Assembly: GCA_900321185.1 (NCBI GenBank)
Contig: ONVD01000055.1
Location: forward strand, 1-51,785
DNA: 51,785 nucleotides
Direction of reading: 5' to 3'
Source of the DNA: an uncultured Eubacteriales bacterium
Lineage (GTDB): Bacteria; Bacillota; Clostridia; Christensenellales; UBA1242
Part shown: positions 49,756 to 51,785 of the stretch, piece after piece
Numbering within the stretch: position 1 is the stretch's first letter
Layout: every line of letters starts with the position of its first letter
Notes under the pieces: model-generated
Seen by the model: the letters and a program-made list of their open reading frames with translations, nothing else
Told to the model about the DNA's origin: nothing
Database searches by the model: none
Program-made: the position numbers and the translations under genes

Positions 49756-51785
49756 TTATTTTCTAGTTTTGATTAATTTTGTTTTTTGACGCTTTTCAAG
49801 GTCGCGTTTTTCTTGTAGTTTTATGCGTTCACGTTCTTCTTCGAGTACTTGAATATCAAGGCTAATGCTAGCAACCTTTTGTTCTAGTTCTTCCACATTT
49901 TTTTGCATTGCATCAAGTTTCTTTTGTGGAGACTCTATTGCTATGCCTGTATCGTTAGCAATTTCTTTTGCTGTTTGATATGATGCTGTCTCTTTGGCTA
50001 AGTTATCTTTTTCTTCTTGTAAAAAGTGTTCAGATTGTTTTAATTCTTCTTGAAGGTTACGAATCTTTAGGTTAATATCAGATATTTTGTTACGTCTGTC
50101 AACATCTTTTAGCAAAGTCTCTAGTCTGTCATAGTTGTTGCTTACGTTGACTCTTTCTTTACGATTTTCGGCAATCTTTTTAACGACAAATCCAATTATT
50201 GCTACAAGCACGGCAAGAGCAATAATGATGGTAAATGTAGAAGCCCACCAATCGTTGCTGGTTGTATAAGTTTGATTGTCATCATCAGTATCTTCGTCAG
50301 TTGATGTATTAACTAAGTTGATAACAGTACTAGGAATTTCGGTACGGTTGTTATCAGTCAATATTGCAATGTCTGAGTTGTAGGTATCCTCGTCAATTTT
50401 AGTTAATTCTAAGTTCTTAAAAAATACATAACCACTGCAAAGTTGATTACTCTTGCCTAGAGATAATTGAATGTTCATAGTTGTAGTGCTAGTAGGGTAG
50501 AGATAGAATGTGTATGTTACAAATTTATTCGTCGTATCTTTTAATGCTTGGTTTAGGTCTGTGTATTTTGTATTGGATGTCTGGGTATTAATGTCGGTCA
50601 CTTGTGCATTATCTACGCCATTTAGGTTGATGGTTACGCCGAATGGTGTATCTTGTGTCTCTGTCTCTACATCAATTGTGTGAGCTAGCATCAATGTCTT
50701 GACATCAATAGTCAGTTTGTAATACGTGCTGGCACTTAAACTAAAGTCAATGTTGTTAGAATAGGTATAATATGATTCTTCGGTTGCACCAATCATTAGC
50801 ATATCGGTGTTGTCAGAATCATCTGTAACGCTCTCAGTAATAAAGTCAGGCAAGTTGTTTGACTTTACTATGCCAAGGGTTGATGTAATATTGTCTTCGT
50901 CACCATTTGTGATATTCCACAAACTTGGCTTATAGATTTTGTTTTCAACACTATTATAAAGGGAGAATTGTGCGTTTGCTAAATCTATCACACGCGTTGT
51001 TGCGCCGTTTTGTGCTTTATTAAATGCTGTTTCGTCACTAGTGGTGATTTTGCAATTATCAAAGTAAACAATACCTTGGGTTGGCTTGTCTTTGCTACCT
51101 AAGTACAAGTGTGGTGTAACACTGCGGTCTTGGAAGTAGCCCTTGATATAAATTTTGAGGGTTTGCCACTCATCAGTACTATTGCCAGCGTAGCGAAACC
51201 AAGCCAAAGTGTTGTCATTAGAGTCTTTTAAGTAAATATATGCACCACTATTTGTATCACTAAGTAGACTTTTTTGCATATTGACATCTAGGGTCATTAG
51301 ATAGTAATTGTCAGCACTAATAGTGTAACTTTGTGTATTGTAGTATCCTTGATAAGTTGGTGTTTTGTTGTACATAACAAGCACGTTGTTGGAATAATCA
51401 CCAGATTTTGTCAAAGGTGAGACGACTTCTGAGCCAAGACTGGTGTATTGTGCGAATGTAGTTGAAAGTGTGTTTACAACACCACCAATGGTTGTAGCGT
51501 TCTCATCACCCAAAACTTGAGTCCAATTAGTAGGTGTATCTGGTAGTGTAGAATCATCATTTGGTGAAATGTTATTAAATGCGCTATTTGCAAAGTTGAG
51601 AGATGCACTAGGCGTCATGGATAGAGTAGTTGTCGTGTTGACTGATTGCCCATCAGAATATTGAGTGGAATCAAGTTTGTAACTATTGATGTAGGCATAT
51701 ACAACATAACCTGTTGCAGATGTACTAGAACTACCTAAACCTAAATATAAGTTGATAGTTGTATCGTACAAACTGCTACCACTAA
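49756..51785 (-). CDS. Surface protein with jelly-roll-like repeats, membrane anchor and cytoplasmic coiled coil (partial)
   Basis: The frame is open to the window edge, so the N-terminus lies outside. The visible ~675 residues hold about three related extracellular beta-rich units. Each ends in a G-x-V-x-F-x-N-like strand (GYVVYAYINSYKLDS, GIVYFDNCKITTSD, GYVFFKNLELTKID), recalling CBM4/9-type carbohydrate-binding modules. A membrane helix follows (STFTIIIALAVLVAIIGFVV), then a ~130-residue cytoplasmic coiled coil (LQEELKQSEHFLQEEKDNLA) and a basic end (KRQKTKLIKTRK). The TTG at 51771 is not a start. Binding of wall or host glycans is inferred. Confidence 0.8.
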   Translation of the reverse strand, partial: SGSSLYDTTINLYLGLGSSSTSATGYVVYAYINSYKLDSTQYSDGQSVNTTTTLSMTPSASLNFANSAFNNISPNDDSTLPDTPTNWTQVLGDENATTIGGVVNTLSTTFAQYTSLGSEVVSPLTKSGDYSNNVLVMYNKTPTYQGYYNTQSYTISADNYYLMTLDVNMQKSLLSDTNSGAYIYLKDSNDNTLAWFRYAGNSTDEWQTLKIYIKGYFQDRSVTPHLYLGSKDKPTQGIVYFDNCKITTSDETAFNKAQNGATTRVIDLANAQFSLYNSVENKIYKPSLWNITNGDEDNITSTLGIVKSNNLPDFITESVTDDSDNTDMLMIGATEESYYTYSNNIDFSLSASTYYKLTIDVKTLMLAHTIDVETETQDTPFGVTINLNGVDNAQVTDINTQTSNTKYTDLNQALKDTTNKFVTYTFYLYPTSTTTMNIQLSLGKSNQLCSGYVFFKNLELTKIDEDTYNSDIAILTDNNRTEIPSTVINLVNTSTDEDTDDDNQTYTTSNDWWASTFTIIIALAVLVAIIGFVVKKIAENRKERVNVSNNYDRLETLLKDVDRRNKISDINLKIRNLQEELKQSEHFLQEEKDNLAKETASYQTAKEIANDTGIAIESPQKKLDAMQKNVEELEQKVASISLDIQVLEEERERIKLQEKRDLEKRQKTKLIKTRK

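Noticed and set aside
1-51785. Insertion sequences, prophage, integron or restriction-modification genes
   Set aside because: No transposase, integrase, phage structural or methyltransferase-like gene was found on either strand.

Overview
The window comes from a low-GC bacterium using the standard code (TAA, TAG and TGA all act as stops). A zinc-ribbon S14, a long Alu-type SRP RNA, strong GGAGG ribosome sites, the secY-adk-map-infA-rpmJ order and a SpoIVFB-type M50 protease beside a MreB/Min cluster point to Bacillota. Lysine-rich tails on L22 and L24, a large insert in L17 and many divergent family members suggest an uncultured, gut-type Clostridia lineage. That placement is inference.

Layout. 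1-14.1 kb is the S10/spc/alpha ribosomal superoperon: rplB (partial), rpsS, rplV, rpsC, rplP, rpmC, rpsQ, rplN, rplX, rplE, rpsN, rpsH, rplF, rplR, rpsE, rpmD, rplO, secY, adk, map, a KOW protein, infA, rpmJ, rpsM, rpsK, rpsD, rpoA, rplQ, closed by a strong terminator. 14.1-21 kb holds an unknown ORF with a possible decayed copy upstream, an MscS channel, tRNA-Glu(CTC), comEC lacking its nuclease domain, holA, alr flanked by two arrays of a 12-bp repeat, tRNA-Lys(CTT) and tRNA-Leu(AAG). 21-26.2 kb holds a small ferredoxin with a degenerate Ppx/GppA protein, then mreB behind a structured leader, minD, minE, a 48-residue membrane protein and an M50 protease. This order echoes mreBCD-minCD-spoIVFAB of Bacillus, but without mreC, mreD or minC. 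26.2-30.5 kb has a DUF4132 protein, a membrane/coiled-coil protein and the SRP RNA. 30.6-39.5 kb is a run of HEPN-CBS protein, ileS, a catalytically degenerate RluA-like protein, two envelope proteins and gltX, facing a small HExxH membrane protein. 39.6-51.8 kb holds an EncFtn-like ferritin, a lipoprotein, a Cys-rich membrane microprotein, a large Ig-like surface protein, uvrB-uvrA, and a partial surface protein running off the right edge.

Recurring themes. (1) Several conserved-looking proteins have lost hallmark catalytic or membrane-binding residues: Adk, the Ppx/GppA protein, the RluA homologue, and MinD/MinE. (2) Promoters repeatedly use an extended -10 (TGnTATAAT) with a 17-bp spacer and a weak -35. 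(3) Convergent genes share bidirectional terminators, in one case built from the stop codons themselves. The most promising leads are the minimal MinDE/MreB cluster with its leader RNA, the adenylate kinase with an altered AMP site, the HEPN-CBS fusion, the A34 tRNA-Leu and the repeats flanking alr.
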